From Pseudoalteromonas prydzensis (GTDB lineage: Bacteria; Pseudomonadota; Gammaproteobacteria; Enterobacterales; Alteromonadaceae), in assembly GCF_011050055.1 (NCBI RefSeq), contig NZ_DRGM01000079.1, positions 1-64,000 on the forward strand: a stretch of DNA of 64,000 nt, written 5' to 3'. The notes beneath the pieces are model-generated. The model saw nothing but the letters and a program-made list of their open reading frames with translations, was not told the origin of the DNA and made no database searches. How positions within the stretch are numbered: position 1 is the first letter of the stretch; each line of letters opens with the position of its first letter. Of this stretch, positions 34,078 to 43,411 are shown one piece after another. The translations under genes were made by a program, and so were the position numbers.

Positions 34078-36969
34078 ATGCAAAGAGTAAGCGGTTTATT
34101 GCTGTTACTCTGCCTCTGCAATAGTCAGCTTAGCTTTAGTCAACAGGCTATAACTGCCTCTAACTCTAATGAAAATTTAGTGATAGTTCAGGCTAATGAT
34201 TTATTTAGCAGTTTAAAAATGCTTTCAGAGCAAACCGGTGCAGCCGTTTTTTTTGCCGTTGATCTGGCCAATATATCTGCCGATTTTTATTACTCAGGTG
34301 ACAATGATTTAACGCGCATCATTGAACTGATAGCAACTCACTACCAAGTTAATATTGAGCAATTAGAAGGTTCTTTAATCGTGTCTGAGTTAATAACAGC
34401 TACAGATAAGAATGATGAACTAATTAATACGCCAATTCTCCCCGCAAAAAAAGATATCCCACTTGAAGAAGTGCTCATTAGTGCTTCGTCAGTGCAGACT
34501 AAGAGGGCTCGCAGATATTCAGTTAATAATGATGTGAACCCCGATGACGCTGTGCGAGTTGAATCAATATCATTAATGAATGCCGCGAGCTTTGCGACTA
34601 ATAATTTAGCTGATTCATTGCTTAATGTTGCAGGAGTGTCGGCTAGTTATGACAGTGCTGAGGCAAGGCAGGTTGCAATGCGAGGATTAAGTGGTGATTT
34701 TATTCATGTTGCATTAAACGGTATGCAGACCCTTGCGATACATGGCTCTTCTCTTGATAGCAGAGAACAAAATGAACGTGCGCTCGCATTTGATTTTAAT
34801 GTGTTGCCAAGTGAGTTATTTGAAAAAGTAGATATTGTTAAAGAGTATAGTGTTGATCAGGATAGCGCAGGCATAGCGGGCAATATTAATCTATATACGA
34901 GCAATGCTGATCAGCTTATGGATGAAGAGCCGCAATTAAATGCCATGTTTGAATACAGCCAAACAGACTTTGTTGATAAACCAACACATCGTGGTGCGTT
35001 TTCCTGGCAATACAAACGCCGACATTGGTTTTATATGCTCGGCGGCAGTGTAAATAATAAAGTAACGCAAGAGCAGGGGTACAATACCTATCGCTGGCGA
35101 CAGTTAGATATTGCAAGTACTGACATTAGCCAACTTAGTACTGACATACAGAAAAAGCTACAAGCGCAACAGGTTTACTTTCCGCGAGGAAATAGATATT
35201 CAGTTTGGAATAATACTATTAAACAGCAAGGTGTTACCGCTGCTGTACATTATTATGGTGATAACTTTAGCCATAAACTTGATTGGTTATATGCAGCGCT
35301 TAATAACCAAAAGCAGGAGTATCATCTTGCAACTCGAGGGATCAGCTCCTCGGCACTCGCAGCTGGTAGCGAGCAGCCGAGTAAAATTACGCAGCTTGAA
35401 ATTGATCAATATGACTATTTGCGTTTTGCAGAGTTTGAAAATGCGCAAATAGCTACTGAGAGTCGGCAACTAAACAAAAAGACACAATTTTCGCAGCTCA
35501 CTTGGCGAGGCGATTATTGGCTTTCTCCTAAGCTGAAGTTGAATTGGTTGTTAGGGAGCTCGAAAAACGAGTTAGACGTGCCAAAAGATGAAAAAGTATT
35601 TTTAAAAGCATTTAGTAATTTAACAACCGACTACTCCCCTCAACTGACTTATCCTCATAATAGTTACGGTATGGATTTACAGTCGAGTAAACAATGGCAA
35701 CTGGACGAAATTGATATACAGGCTAATCAATCATTAATTGAGCAACAACAGGGTAACATAGGCTTTAGTTACCAGCATGACGCAACCCTTTGGCAATTTG
35801 GTGTCCAGTATAAGCGCTTTGTCGATGAGCGAGTTCAAAAACAACAAGATGACCTTTATAAAAGAGAATTTAATATAGGTCTTTTAGATAGTGCACTTGA
35901 TAGTGAATTAAGTAAGATCGTTGATTATCATAAAGACGTTTCTTGGCTAGGGGTAAATAATAGCAATGTGGCCAAGCGTTACTTAACCGATATTCGCCTC
36001 GATAGTGGCAATATTTTAGATTCGCAAAGTTATAGCCTAGAGCGAATTAACAGCGCCGCTTGGTTGCAGTATGGGTATCAGCAGGATGATTACAGTGTAG
36101 ATTTAGGTGTGCGTATCGAGCATTTTGATGAACAAGTCCGCCAAGCCAAAAATCTTGAAGGCACAAGTAATCGTTATTCACGGCCGCTCTTTTCAGCTAA
36201 TTTTAGATATGCACTTTCAGCTAACTGGCAAACCCGCTTAAATATAAGTAAAAATCTTACCCCTGTTGCCACCAAATATTTTAACCCAACAAAGCAACCA
36301 TTATCGGGTATTGCCGGTTATGAAGTGAGTAACACAGCGCTATCAGCTTATGAAAGTCAGCAATTTACAATGCAGTTGATTGGTAATGTCGATTCACACA
36401 CTCAACTTGTCAGTAGTGTGTATGCTAAAAAATTATCAGGATTAATCAATTATCAGCAGCTTGCTTATGATAAGGATTTATATCAGCGGGTGAACCAAGC
36501 AACGGCTTGGGTGAAGGGTATCGATATTGATTTAACCCACCACTTATATCCAGATATAACACTTAATGCAGCTTACAGTTATGCTGATAGTGAACGAGAC
36601 TATCGTTTTGCCGATATGTTTAAGTTTACTGGACCATTAGAAGGGCAATCTAAGCATGTGGCTAATTTGTCACTAGATTACCAGCAACAAACATGGGGCA
36701 GTAGACTACAGCTGAATTATCGTAGTGGTTATATTAGTGAAGTAAATTACCAGCAAGTATGGGTTGATCAGTTCGAAACGGGGTTTTTACCGTTTAGGCG
36801 TATTAATTGGTCTGCTTATTTTGCTTTAAACGATGTACTTGAATTAAATGTTGGCGTGAATAATTTTAGTAATGAATATTACCTAGAGTATGCAGGCCAA
36901 CATCATGCTATATACAACACCACTCAAGCAGGAAGGCAGTATTATCTGCGCTTTATATTGATGCTGTAA
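34078..36969 (+). CDS. TonB-dependent receptor with STN signalling domain
   Basis: A 963-residue outer-membrane transducer. The signal peptide (1-22) is followed by a secretin/TonB short N-terminal domain (about 28-110; VQANDLFSSLKMLSEQTGAA), a plug (SFATNNLADSLLNVAGVSAS, RQVAMRGLSGDFIHVALNGM) and a 22-strand barrel ending in YYLRFILML. It belongs to the Xanthomonas-Caulobacter type of large receptors used for carbohydrates and other nutrients. It is clearly paralogous to the receptor at 39674 (both have NTYRWR, RGNRYS and HxATRG motifs). The STN domain plus adjacent FecR implies ligand-induced transcription through an ECF sigma factor. The ligand is unknown. Confidence 0.9.
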   Translation: MQRVSGLLLLLCLCNSQLSFSQQAITASNSNENLVIVQANDLFSSLKMLSEQTGAAVFFAVDLANISADFYYSGDNDLTRIIELIATHYQVNIEQLEGSLIVSELITATDKNDELINTPILPAKKDIPLEEVLISASSVQTKRARRYSVNNDVNPDDAVRVESISLMNAASFATNNLADSLLNVAGVSASYDSAEARQVAMRGLSGDFIHVALNGMQTLAIHGSSLDSREQNERALAFDFNVLPSELFEKVDIVKEYSVDQDSAGIAGNINLYTSNADQLMDEEPQLNAMFEYSQTDFVDKPTHRGAFSWQYKRRHWFYMLGGSVNNKVTQEQGYNTYRWRQLDIASTDISQLSTDIQKKLQAQQVYFPRGNRYSVWNNTIKQQGVTAAVHYYGDNFSHKLDWLYAALNNQKQEYHLATRGISSSALAAGSEQPSKITQLEIDQYDYLRFAEFENAQIATESRQLNKKTQFSQLTWRGDYWLSPKLKLNWLLGSSKNELDVPKDEKVFLKAFSNLTTDYSPQLTYPHNSYGMDLQSSKQWQLDEIDIQANQSLIEQQQGNIGFSYQHDATLWQFGVQYKRFVDERVQKQQDDLYKREFNIGLLDSALDSELSKIVDYHKDVSWLGVNNSNVAKRYLTDIRLDSGNILDSQSYSLERINSAAWLQYGYQQDDYSVDLGVRIEHFDEQVRQAKNLEGTSNRYSRPLFSANFRYALSANWQTRLNISKNLTPVATKYFNPTKQPLSGIAGYEVSNTALSAYESQQFTMQLIGNVDSHTQLVSSVYAKKLSGLINYQQLAYDKDLYQRVNQATAWVKGIDIDLTHHLYPDITLNAAYSYADSERDYRFADMFKFTGPLEGQSKHVANLSLDYQQQTWGSRLQLNYRSGYISEVNYQQVWVDQFETGFLPFRRINWSAYFALNDVLELNVGVNNFSNEYYLEYAGQHHAIYNTTQAGRQYYLRFILML

Positions 36970-36995
36970 CGACGCCATTTTTAGCTTTAACGCAA

Positions 36996-37784
36996 TTAGA
37001 AACCTGGGTAACCAGTAGGCAGCGATGAGTTAAGTTTGTTGATAAAGTTACCATCGTTAAAAGGGGTGTTAGCTTTATCAAAGCTGGTGGTATTAAATAA
37101 ATATTGTAAATCAGCATTGGTTGTTGCTACATCACCTTGCATTAACTGCCACGAAGCTAGTGTTGGTGTATGCCATGCCCCAGTTGCGTTTTCTGCCAGC
37201 TCTTGCGCACCACCTGGTCTAAATACGTGAGTTGATGCGCCATCTTTATGATACACAATGCGAACATGTTGTTGCTGAGCATCATCGTAAGCGTAATCGC
37301 TTTTGGCAGCTGTAACAGCACCGCGATGCTTCGAGTAACTAATATGAGTTAAATTGTTATTGGTAAGCCATACAATTACGTATTCCCAGTCATGTCTATG
37401 GCTGAAAACATCATCAAACCATGCGTTATCTATCGCCTGATCTTTCTCAAAGTACAACGCATACATATGAGCACAATATTGAATACTACCATTATTAACG
37501 CAGGTACTACGATGGTTGGTGTTTGAGTTAGCTAAATCAGAGTTATCCCGGCAACCCCCTCCAATGCTGCCTGTGGGCTTTAATCCGCCATTAGCTTGAC
37601 CATTACGACCAATCCCAACAGATGGGTAGCAGCCATCAGTATCATAATCAAAACGAGGGGCCCACTTTTTAGCCTCACTGGTTGTAAATTCTGCAATTTT
37701 TGGTGGCGGAGCAGCGTGTACTGCCTGACAAAAAAAGGATGTACTTACAAAAGCTAAAGTATAGATAAAGCATGATTTTTTCAT
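36996..37784 (-). CDS. NPP1/NLP-family necrosis-inducing secreted protein
   Basis: A 262-residue secreted protein with a signal peptide (1-24, CQAVHA). The family heptapeptide GHRHDWE appears as SHRHDWE at 128-134, with acidic residues just before it (AWFDDVF) that would complete the metal site. Cysteines at 52, 78, 95 and 104 could form disulphides. NLPs (NPP1, PF05630) are cytolysins of plant pathogens that bind glycosylinositol phosphorylceramides. The start is set at the ATG at 37784 (AAGGAAA upstream) so that the signal peptide is N-terminal; an in-frame ATG lies 18 codons earlier. It is 99 bases downstream of the ECF sigma gene on the same strand, probably an operon. Confidence 0.88.
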   Translation of the reverse strand: MKKSCFIYTLAFVSTSFFCQAVHAAPPPKIAEFTTSEAKKWAPRFDYDTDGCYPSVGIGRNGQANGGLKPTGSIGGGCRDNSDLANSNTNHRSTCVNNGSIQYCAHMYALYFEKDQAIDNAWFDDVFSHRHDWEYVIVWLTNNNLTHISYSKHRGAVTAAKSDYAYDDAQQQHVRIVYHKDGASTHVFRPGGAQELAENATGAWHTPTLASWQLMQGDVATTNADLQYLFNTTSFDKANTPFNDGNFINKLNSSLPTGYPGF

Positions 37785-37883
37785 TTTACGTTTCCTTGAG
37801 TTTAGTTTGAATGTCCTATTAAAGAGCAAACTAAACATACCAAGGAGACAATTTTTATTATGAAGCTTTCATTACCAAGCAGG

Positions 37884-38363
37884 TTATTCAGCATGCATAG
37901 CAAGTTGCGCGAGTGCGCGGTTTATATGTTTTTTTACAGCATCTTCGCTTAAATCCAACTCTTTGGCTATGTGCTCTCTGCTTTGGTTGTATAAACGACG
38001 GCGGATAAAAACTTGTTGGCGCATAGGCGGCATATTTTTTAGTACCGCCTGGATTGTTGATATTTGTTGGTGCTGTGAATAGCGCTGCTCAATACATTCA
38101 GACTCTCGGGTATCAAGCGTTTCATCGTAAGGTTCGCTTTTTTTAGCTGATAGCTTCCATGCAAAATGACGTGCGACAGTTACTGCATAAGCCAGAGGAT
38201 TATCGATTTTTTTATGTTTATCTTGCTCGATCACCGTGGCAAATGTTTCTTGGAACACATCAGCCTCATCTTCAGGCACTTTGACCCATTTACGGATTGC
38301 GGCTTTCAATTTTTGTTCATCTTTTAACAACTCAGTTGTAATTGAAAATTCGCGTTTACTCAC
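37884..38363 (-). CDS. ECF-type RNA polymerase sigma factor
   Basis: A 159-residue sigma factor. Region 2 is compact (EADVFQETFATVIEQDKHKK, PLAYAVTVARHFAWKL) and region 4 has a helix-turn-helix (SREHIAKELDLSEDAVKKHI, NRALAQLAM). Size and layout fit FecI-like ECF factors that work with FecR and an STN receptor. The start is GTG; the ribosome site is poor. It precedes the NLP toxin gene on the same strand and is divergent from the PI-PLC gene, so it may control both sides of the cluster, with FecR at 33117 as partner. The partnership is inferred from proximity. Confidence 0.85.
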   Translation of the reverse strand: MSKREFSITTELLKDEQKLKAAIRKWVKVPEDEADVFQETFATVIEQDKHKKIDNPLAYAVTVARHFAWKLSAKKSEPYDETLDTRESECIEQRYSQHQQISTIQAVLKNMPPMRQQVFIRRRLYNQSREHIAKELDLSEDAVKKHINRALAQLAMHAE

Positions 38364-38547
38364 GGCTATATTCTTATTTTTAATTTAAAAATCTACCCTA
38401 TGCTGACAGACAAATATGACAACCAAATTAACTTTTATCGCATTATGAACAATTAAAAAAATTAATTTTTTTTTGGCGCCTTTTTAACTTTTAACTTCTC
38501 TTTACAGGCATTAACAACTCGCTTTTAAGTAAAAATACAGGGTCGAT

Positions 38548-39648
38548 ATGTTTAGTAAAGGGTTGCAAGTTATTAGCGTTATGGTTTTTTTATCTGCCGT
38601 CAGCTTGCCAGTAAAAGCAGCTGTAAAACTTAATCAGTTACAGGTAATTGGTAGTCATAATAGTTATAAAACAGGGCTTGATGAGCAGATGGTCAATAAG
38701 CTTGATGAATTACAAGCCGGGTTTGCAGATCAAATTAGTTATGCGCACCCTACGTTAAGTAAACAGCTGGACTTAGGGCTAAGACAGCTTGAAATTGACG
38801 TACTCGCAGACAGTCAAGGTGGCCGATATTCAAACCCACTAGGTCAAGCATGGACTAAAAATCAACTATACAGCGACGTGCAAAAGCAGCAGCTTGCAAA
38901 GCCTAGTTTTAAAGTACTGCATATTCCTGATATTGATGTGAGCAGTCATTGTGTTTTATTTACTGAGTGTTTAACGCAATTAAAAAGCTGGTCAAATCAA
39001 CACCCTCGTCATCTACCTATTTATATTTTATTTAATGCGAAAGAAACTCGTTGGGAAGAAATTGCAGGCGTTCAGCCTGAGCTTTTTTCAGTGGATCACT
39101 ATCAAGCCTTGAGTAACGTTATTAGTAAAGTGCTAGGGCAAGATAAATTACTCACCCCAGCAGACATCAAACAGCCCAATCAAAGCTTAGCAGAATCGAT
39201 AAAAAGTCAGGGCTGGCCAGAATTGGAGAGCGTAAGAGGTAAGTTTGTATTTATTTTTGATGCAAATGAACGCCAGCTACAGCGGTTTGCTCAAGTACCA
39301 AAGCCCAACATGTTTGCAGCGTGGCCGATTACTCATCCAGATGCCGCTTTTCTATTGTTTAACAACCCCCAACAGCAACACGAATTAATAACGCAGGCTG
39401 TTACACAAGGCTTTATCGTCAGAACCCGTGCCGATGAGTTTAATGCAACAAAGTCACCAAGCAACCGCGCTATTAGCGCCATCAGCTCTGGTGCACAGAT
39501 CATTTCAAGCGATTTTTATTTAGGTGCAAAGCAAGCGCCCCTAAATGCCCCCTTTGTCAGTTTTAAATTAGTGGACAAGCAAGATGATAAACAGCCTATA
39601 AATCCGTTTGTACGCTGTTTTAGCTCTGTCACTGATTGCCCACTTTAA
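38548..39648 (+). CDS. Secreted PI-PLC-like (Ca2+-dependent phospholipase C1) protein
   Basis: A 366-residue protein with a signal peptide (1-24, LPVKA). The PLC-type TIM-barrel motifs are visible: first catalytic His37 in LQVIGSHNSYK, QLEIDVLAD for metal or substrate binding and FKVLHIPDID with the second His. This is the phosphatidylinositol-specific phospholipase C1-like family, which cleaves a phosphodiester next to inositol or glycerol. It should act in the periplasm or outside the cell. Two cysteines near the C-terminus (RCFSSVTDC) may pair. The TonB-dependent receptor gene follows after 25 bases in one operon, suggesting that the released product is imported. Confidence 0.85.
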   Translation: MFSKGLQVISVMVFLSAVSLPVKAAVKLNQLQVIGSHNSYKTGLDEQMVNKLDELQAGFADQISYAHPTLSKQLDLGLRQLEIDVLADSQGGRYSNPLGQAWTKNQLYSDVQKQQLAKPSFKVLHIPDIDVSSHCVLFTECLTQLKSWSNQHPRHLPIYILFNAKETRWEEIAGVQPELFSVDHYQALSNVISKVLGQDKLLTPADIKQPNQSLAESIKSQGWPELESVRGKFVFIFDANERQLQRFAQVPKPNMFAAWPITHPDAAFLLFNNPQQQHELITQAVTQGFIVRTRADEFNATKSPSNRAISAISSGAQIISSDFYLGAKQAPLNAPFVSFKLVDKQDDKQPINPFVRCFSSVTDCPL

Positions 39649-39673
39649 CTTTTAATTTTAATCGGAGAAAACC

Positions 39674-42382
39674 ATGAAACCGCAATTAACAAAACGCTAT
39701 TTAACCTTGGCTATTTTAGCGGGTATCGCCAGTACTAGTTCGTCAATTTTTGCAGCAGAGCAAGACGATCAAGCGCAAGAGATGGAAAATATAGTTGTTA
39801 AAGGCTTTCGCCAAAGCTTATTAAAAAACCGTGACGTAAAGCGTGACTCTTTAATGGTACAAGACAGTATAGTTGCTGAAGATATTGCTGACTTTCCGGA
39901 TCTAAACTTAGCCGAATCATTGCAGCGTGTACCCGGCGTTACTATCACCCGAGAAGGGGGAGAAGGACGACAAATATCGTTACGTGGCTTAGGTCCAGAT
40001 TTCACTCGAGTAGAGTTAAACGGTTTAGATGTATTGGCAACCAGTGGCAGTAGCATGGATAGCCGAGGGCAGGCTAACCGTTCTCGTGGATTTGATTTTA
40101 ACGTTTTTGCCTCTGAACTATTTAGCCAAATAGATGTGAAAAAGTCATTCTCGGCAAGCATGGAAGAAGGTGGCATTGGCGGTACAGTTGCGCTGCGCCC
40201 AAGTAAACCTTTTGATTACGACGGACTAAAAGGGGCGATCTCTGCTCAAGTAGGCTCTAACTCGATGGCGCATGGCACCAGCCCGCGTTTAGCGGGGTTG
40301 ATCTCTAATACCTGGGATAACTTTGGCGCATTATTCTCATTAGCTTACTCTAAGCGCGATACAATGGAGCAAGGCACAAATACGTATCGTTGGCGCCCAC
40401 TTGATGGCGCAGGCTCTGACTTGAGTGCTTTAGATCAAGCAACGCAAGATAAAGTGGCCAATAAAGAACTGCGCTTTGCACGCGGTAATCGTTATTCAGC
40501 ATGGGAAAACGAACAAGAGCGTTTAGGCGTTACCTCTGCCTTGCAATATAAAGCTAGCAATAACTTATCTTTTGATTTAGATATTTTATATGCAGAACTG
40601 AACAACGATAAAAATGAGCACCATATAGCAACGCGTGGCGCAGGGTTAAGTGGTTTGGGTGGTTCAACTACGGCTGGTGGACAAACTGTTGGCGGCGCAG
40701 TGGTGAATGAGCTGCGTTATAACGAGAACGGTGAAGCTGTTTACACTGATATTAGTAACGCAACGTTAGCAACAGAAAGCCGTGTACAACAAATGGATAC
40801 AACTTTTAGCCAAGTGTCATTTTTAACTAATTGGCAATTAAGTGAATCTACAGCGCTTAAGTTGCTACTCGGTCATTCTGAGAATGAATTTACCATTCCT
40901 GTCAGTGATAAAGTGTTTTATGAAGGTTTTGGCAGAGTGACCTCTGATTATGTGCAAGATCGGTTTTACGCTAAGCATACTTATGACTTTGATACAGCCG
41001 CAATCGATAATTGGAAAATGCACGAGTTTGATCTGGATGAAAGCGAACAGAACTCTAATTATGACACGATTAAACTCTCGTTCAATACGTTTGTAGGCGA
41101 CACTGGTGAATTAAAGTATGGCGTATTAAATAAAAAGTTTAGCTCTGACGGTAAAGAGTACCAAGTTAAAGACGCACTAAAAGGAGAGTTGGAGTCCGGA
41201 GCAATTGATAATAGCCTAGATGCGAGCTTTTTTAGTGTTTATAGCGGTCATGACAAAGCAAACTGGGCTGCTGCAAATGTTGGCAAAGCACAAGACTATT
41301 TTGCTGTAAACCCCGCTCTAACGGAGCAAGATTTACAGATCAATAGTATCTATGATTTAACCGAAGAAACCCGTGCAGCATGGCTGGAGTATCAATGGCA
41401 AAATGAGCTGTTCGGCGGTAACGTTGGCGTGCGATATGTAAAAACAGATATCACTTCAACTGGTTATATATCAACTGGCAGCGACAACGTAGAAACTCAG
41501 GTTGAACAAGATTATGCTGAGTTGTTACCTTCATTGAACGTAGTTTGGTATGTCGCCGAGGGTGTTCAGGTAAGAGGAAGTATTAGTAAAAATCTCACAC
41601 GTCCATCTTTAGCTTCACTTGCTATTTCAGGGTCTGTTAACACCGATAAGCTAGAGCTAAGTTCCGGTAATCCAGGGCTTTCACCTTATGAGTCAATAAA
41701 CTACGACACTGCGATTGAATGGTATATCGATGATACTGGTTTTATCACCGCAGGCTTATTCTACAAAGATATTGATAATTTTGTAATTGGCAGCAGCACT
41801 AAAATGCCCTACGGGCAAACAGGTTTTTCAGAAGCATTGTTAGCACCAGGACAAACCGCAGCCACTGAGTTTACTTATTACACCAGCGTAAATGGTGAAA
41901 AAACCAGTATTCAAGGTTTAGAGTTAGGCGGCCAATTAGACTTTACCTTTTTACCTGCGCCATTTAACAACATGGGGGTAATTGCCAACTACACTTATGC
42001 TGACGGCGACATGGATTACTATGATGGCGATGAGTACTTTGCCACTAAAGCGTTCCCTGGTTTATCTGAGCATTCAGCGAATGCCACGTTATATTACGAA
42101 ACCGAGCAATGGGGTATGCGGGTATCATCATCGTATCGTAGTGAGTATTTAACAGAGATAGCTTCGCCATCGGATTCGGACCAAGATGAAGCTGGCTTTC
42201 ATGGTACGACTTATGTGGATTTTTCAGCTTTTTATAATATAAGTGAGAAGTTAAAAGTCACTTTTGAAGCAGTTAACTTAACCAACCAACGTGAAGAGCA
42301 ATATAGTGACTCGGACGATCGTTTGTATAACACCACTGAATTTGGCTCAACTTATTATGTAGGGGTTAACTACCAGCTGTAG
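39674..42382 (+). CDS. TonB-dependent receptor paired with PI-PLC
   Basis: A 902-residue outer-membrane receptor. The signal peptide (1-27) is followed directly by a TonB-box-like MENIVVKGF, the plug (DFPDLNLAESLQRVPGVTIT, RQISLRGLGPDFTRVELNG) and the barrel, ending with the aromatic-rich STYYVGVNYQL. There is no STN domain, unlike its paralogue at 34078. TonB-Xanth-Caul type. CGGAGAA lies before the ATG. Cotranscription with the secreted PI-PLC suggests uptake of a phosphodiesterase product such as an inositol phosphate or glycan; no assay supports this yet. A strong terminator follows. Confidence 0.92.
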   Translation: MKPQLTKRYLTLAILAGIASTSSSIFAAEQDDQAQEMENIVVKGFRQSLLKNRDVKRDSLMVQDSIVAEDIADFPDLNLAESLQRVPGVTITREGGEGRQISLRGLGPDFTRVELNGLDVLATSGSSMDSRGQANRSRGFDFNVFASELFSQIDVKKSFSASMEEGGIGGTVALRPSKPFDYDGLKGAISAQVGSNSMAHGTSPRLAGLISNTWDNFGALFSLAYSKRDTMEQGTNTYRWRPLDGAGSDLSALDQATQDKVANKELRFARGNRYSAWENEQERLGVTSALQYKASNNLSFDLDILYAELNNDKNEHHIATRGAGLSGLGGSTTAGGQTVGGAVVNELRYNENGEAVYTDISNATLATESRVQQMDTTFSQVSFLTNWQLSESTALKLLLGHSENEFTIPVSDKVFYEGFGRVTSDYVQDRFYAKHTYDFDTAAIDNWKMHEFDLDESEQNSNYDTIKLSFNTFVGDTGELKYGVLNKKFSSDGKEYQVKDALKGELESGAIDNSLDASFFSVYSGHDKANWAAANVGKAQDYFAVNPALTEQDLQINSIYDLTEETRAAWLEYQWQNELFGGNVGVRYVKTDITSTGYISTGSDNVETQVEQDYAELLPSLNVVWYVAEGVQVRGSISKNLTRPSLASLAISGSVNTDKLELSSGNPGLSPYESINYDTAIEWYIDDTGFITAGLFYKDIDNFVIGSSTKMPYGQTGFSEALLAPGQTAATEFTYYTSVNGEKTSIQGLELGGQLDFTFLPAPFNNMGVIANYTYADGDMDYYDGDEYFATKAFPGLSEHSANATLYYETEQWGMRVSSSYRSEYLTEIASPSDSDQDEAGFHGTTYVDFSAFYNISEKLKVTFEAVNLTNQREEQYSDSDDRLYNTTEFGSTYYVGVNYQL

Positions 42383-42390
42383 TTAATAGT

Positions 42391-42418
42391 AAGCGCCACT
42401 TTTTAGTGGCGCTTTTTG
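42391..42418 (+). terminator. Rho-independent terminator after the receptor gene
   Basis: AGCGCCACT-TTTT-AGTGGCGCT forms a perfect 9-bp stem followed by TTTT, 9 bases after the receptor stop. Confidence 0.93.
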
Positions 42419-42518
42419 ATAAACACATAGATTAATATAAGCTGGTAGCGACATTGTTTTTATCAATATTTATTAGGGAAAAAATGCTGTCATCCTTAAC
42501 ATTATCAATTAATTTGTT

Positions 42519-43313
42519 CTAAATTCTTAGCGTTAAGTTATGCGCCAAACTATCGCGACGATATTTACTCGGGGTCTGATTAAATAATTTTTTAAATGCG
42601 TAAATGTAAGCTGAATCAGAGGTATAGCCTAACTCTAATGCAATATCTTGAATCGACCTCTTTGAATCCAAAAGTTGTAAAGATAAAACGAGTCTTATAT
42701 TTTGCCGCCACAATGAGAAAGATTGACTAAATTCTTTTGCGCAAACTCTCGATAAAGTGCGTTCTGATGCCCCTACTTTTTTAGCCCATTCTTTTAAAGT
42801 GAATGACAAATCAGGTTGTTGCTTAAGTTGTTTGAAAATTGCTAGCAGTCGTTTATCGGTTGGCAGTAATAATGGGATGTCATAACTATTAGCCATGACA
42901 ATTTGATCTCTGAGCACGAGTAATAAATGAGTAATATTGGATTCTGATTGTTGGCTCATTTCATTTTCAAACAAGAGCAATATGAGCTGTTTAATGAATG
43001 GCGTTACAAGGCAGGATTTAGCTTCACTTGCATACTCCACCCATACATCAGGATTAAGATAAACGGCGAAAAATTCAGTATTTGTAACCGCTACAGACTT
43101 ATGAGACGTGTTTGCGGGTATGTATAGCATTGCATTGTGAGGCACGATTATGCTTTTACCACCAATGCTTGATTGTAGTAAACCTTTAAATGGGAACACT
43201 ATTTGATGCCATGGATGTGAGTGAAAATCATCAACGTAACCAGCAGGCATATGAATTGTTTTTGTTATTAGCTGTTTATGAGTATAGCTTTGGATTAGCT
43301 CGTTAGCTTGCAT
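42519..43313 (-). CDS. AraC-family regulator with cupin sensor domain
   Basis: A 264-residue regulator. The N-terminal cupin (HSHPWHQIVFPFKGLLQSSI, MLYIPANTSHKSVAV) binds a small effector. The C-terminal AraC double helix-turn-helix is clear (TLKEWAKKVGASERTLSRVC, IQDIALELGYTSDSAYIYAF, KKLFNQTPSKYRR). It is transcribed away from the glutamine amidotransferase gene at 43412 with a 98-base shared promoter region, so that gene is a candidate target. The effector is unknown. Confidence 0.88.
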   Translation of the reverse strand: MQANELIQSYTHKQLITKTIHMPAGYVDDFHSHPWHQIVFPFKGLLQSSIGGKSIIVPHNAMLYIPANTSHKSVAVTNTEFFAVYLNPDVWVEYASEAKSCLVTPFIKQLILLLFENEMSQQSESNITHLLLVLRDQIVMANSYDIPLLLPTDKRLLAIFKQLKQQPDLSFTLKEWAKKVGASERTLSRVCAKEFSQSFSLWRQNIRLVLSLQLLDSKRSIQDIALELGYTSDSAYIYAFKKLFNQTPSKYRRDSLAHNLTLRI

Positions 43314-43411
43314 GGTGGCGGTTTATCGATGTTTTGTGTCAGTTAGTATAAAACGCATAGCGCTGATTTGGTATATCATCGTGAGCTTCTGTTATATAAA
43401 AAGGCAAAAAA

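Noticed and set aside
33117..36969. FecR-receptor pair as a ferric citrate (fecRA) system
   Set aside because: The receptor belongs to the large TonB-Xanth-Caul group rather than FecA-like receptors, and no fecBCDE transporter or adjacent sigma gene is present.
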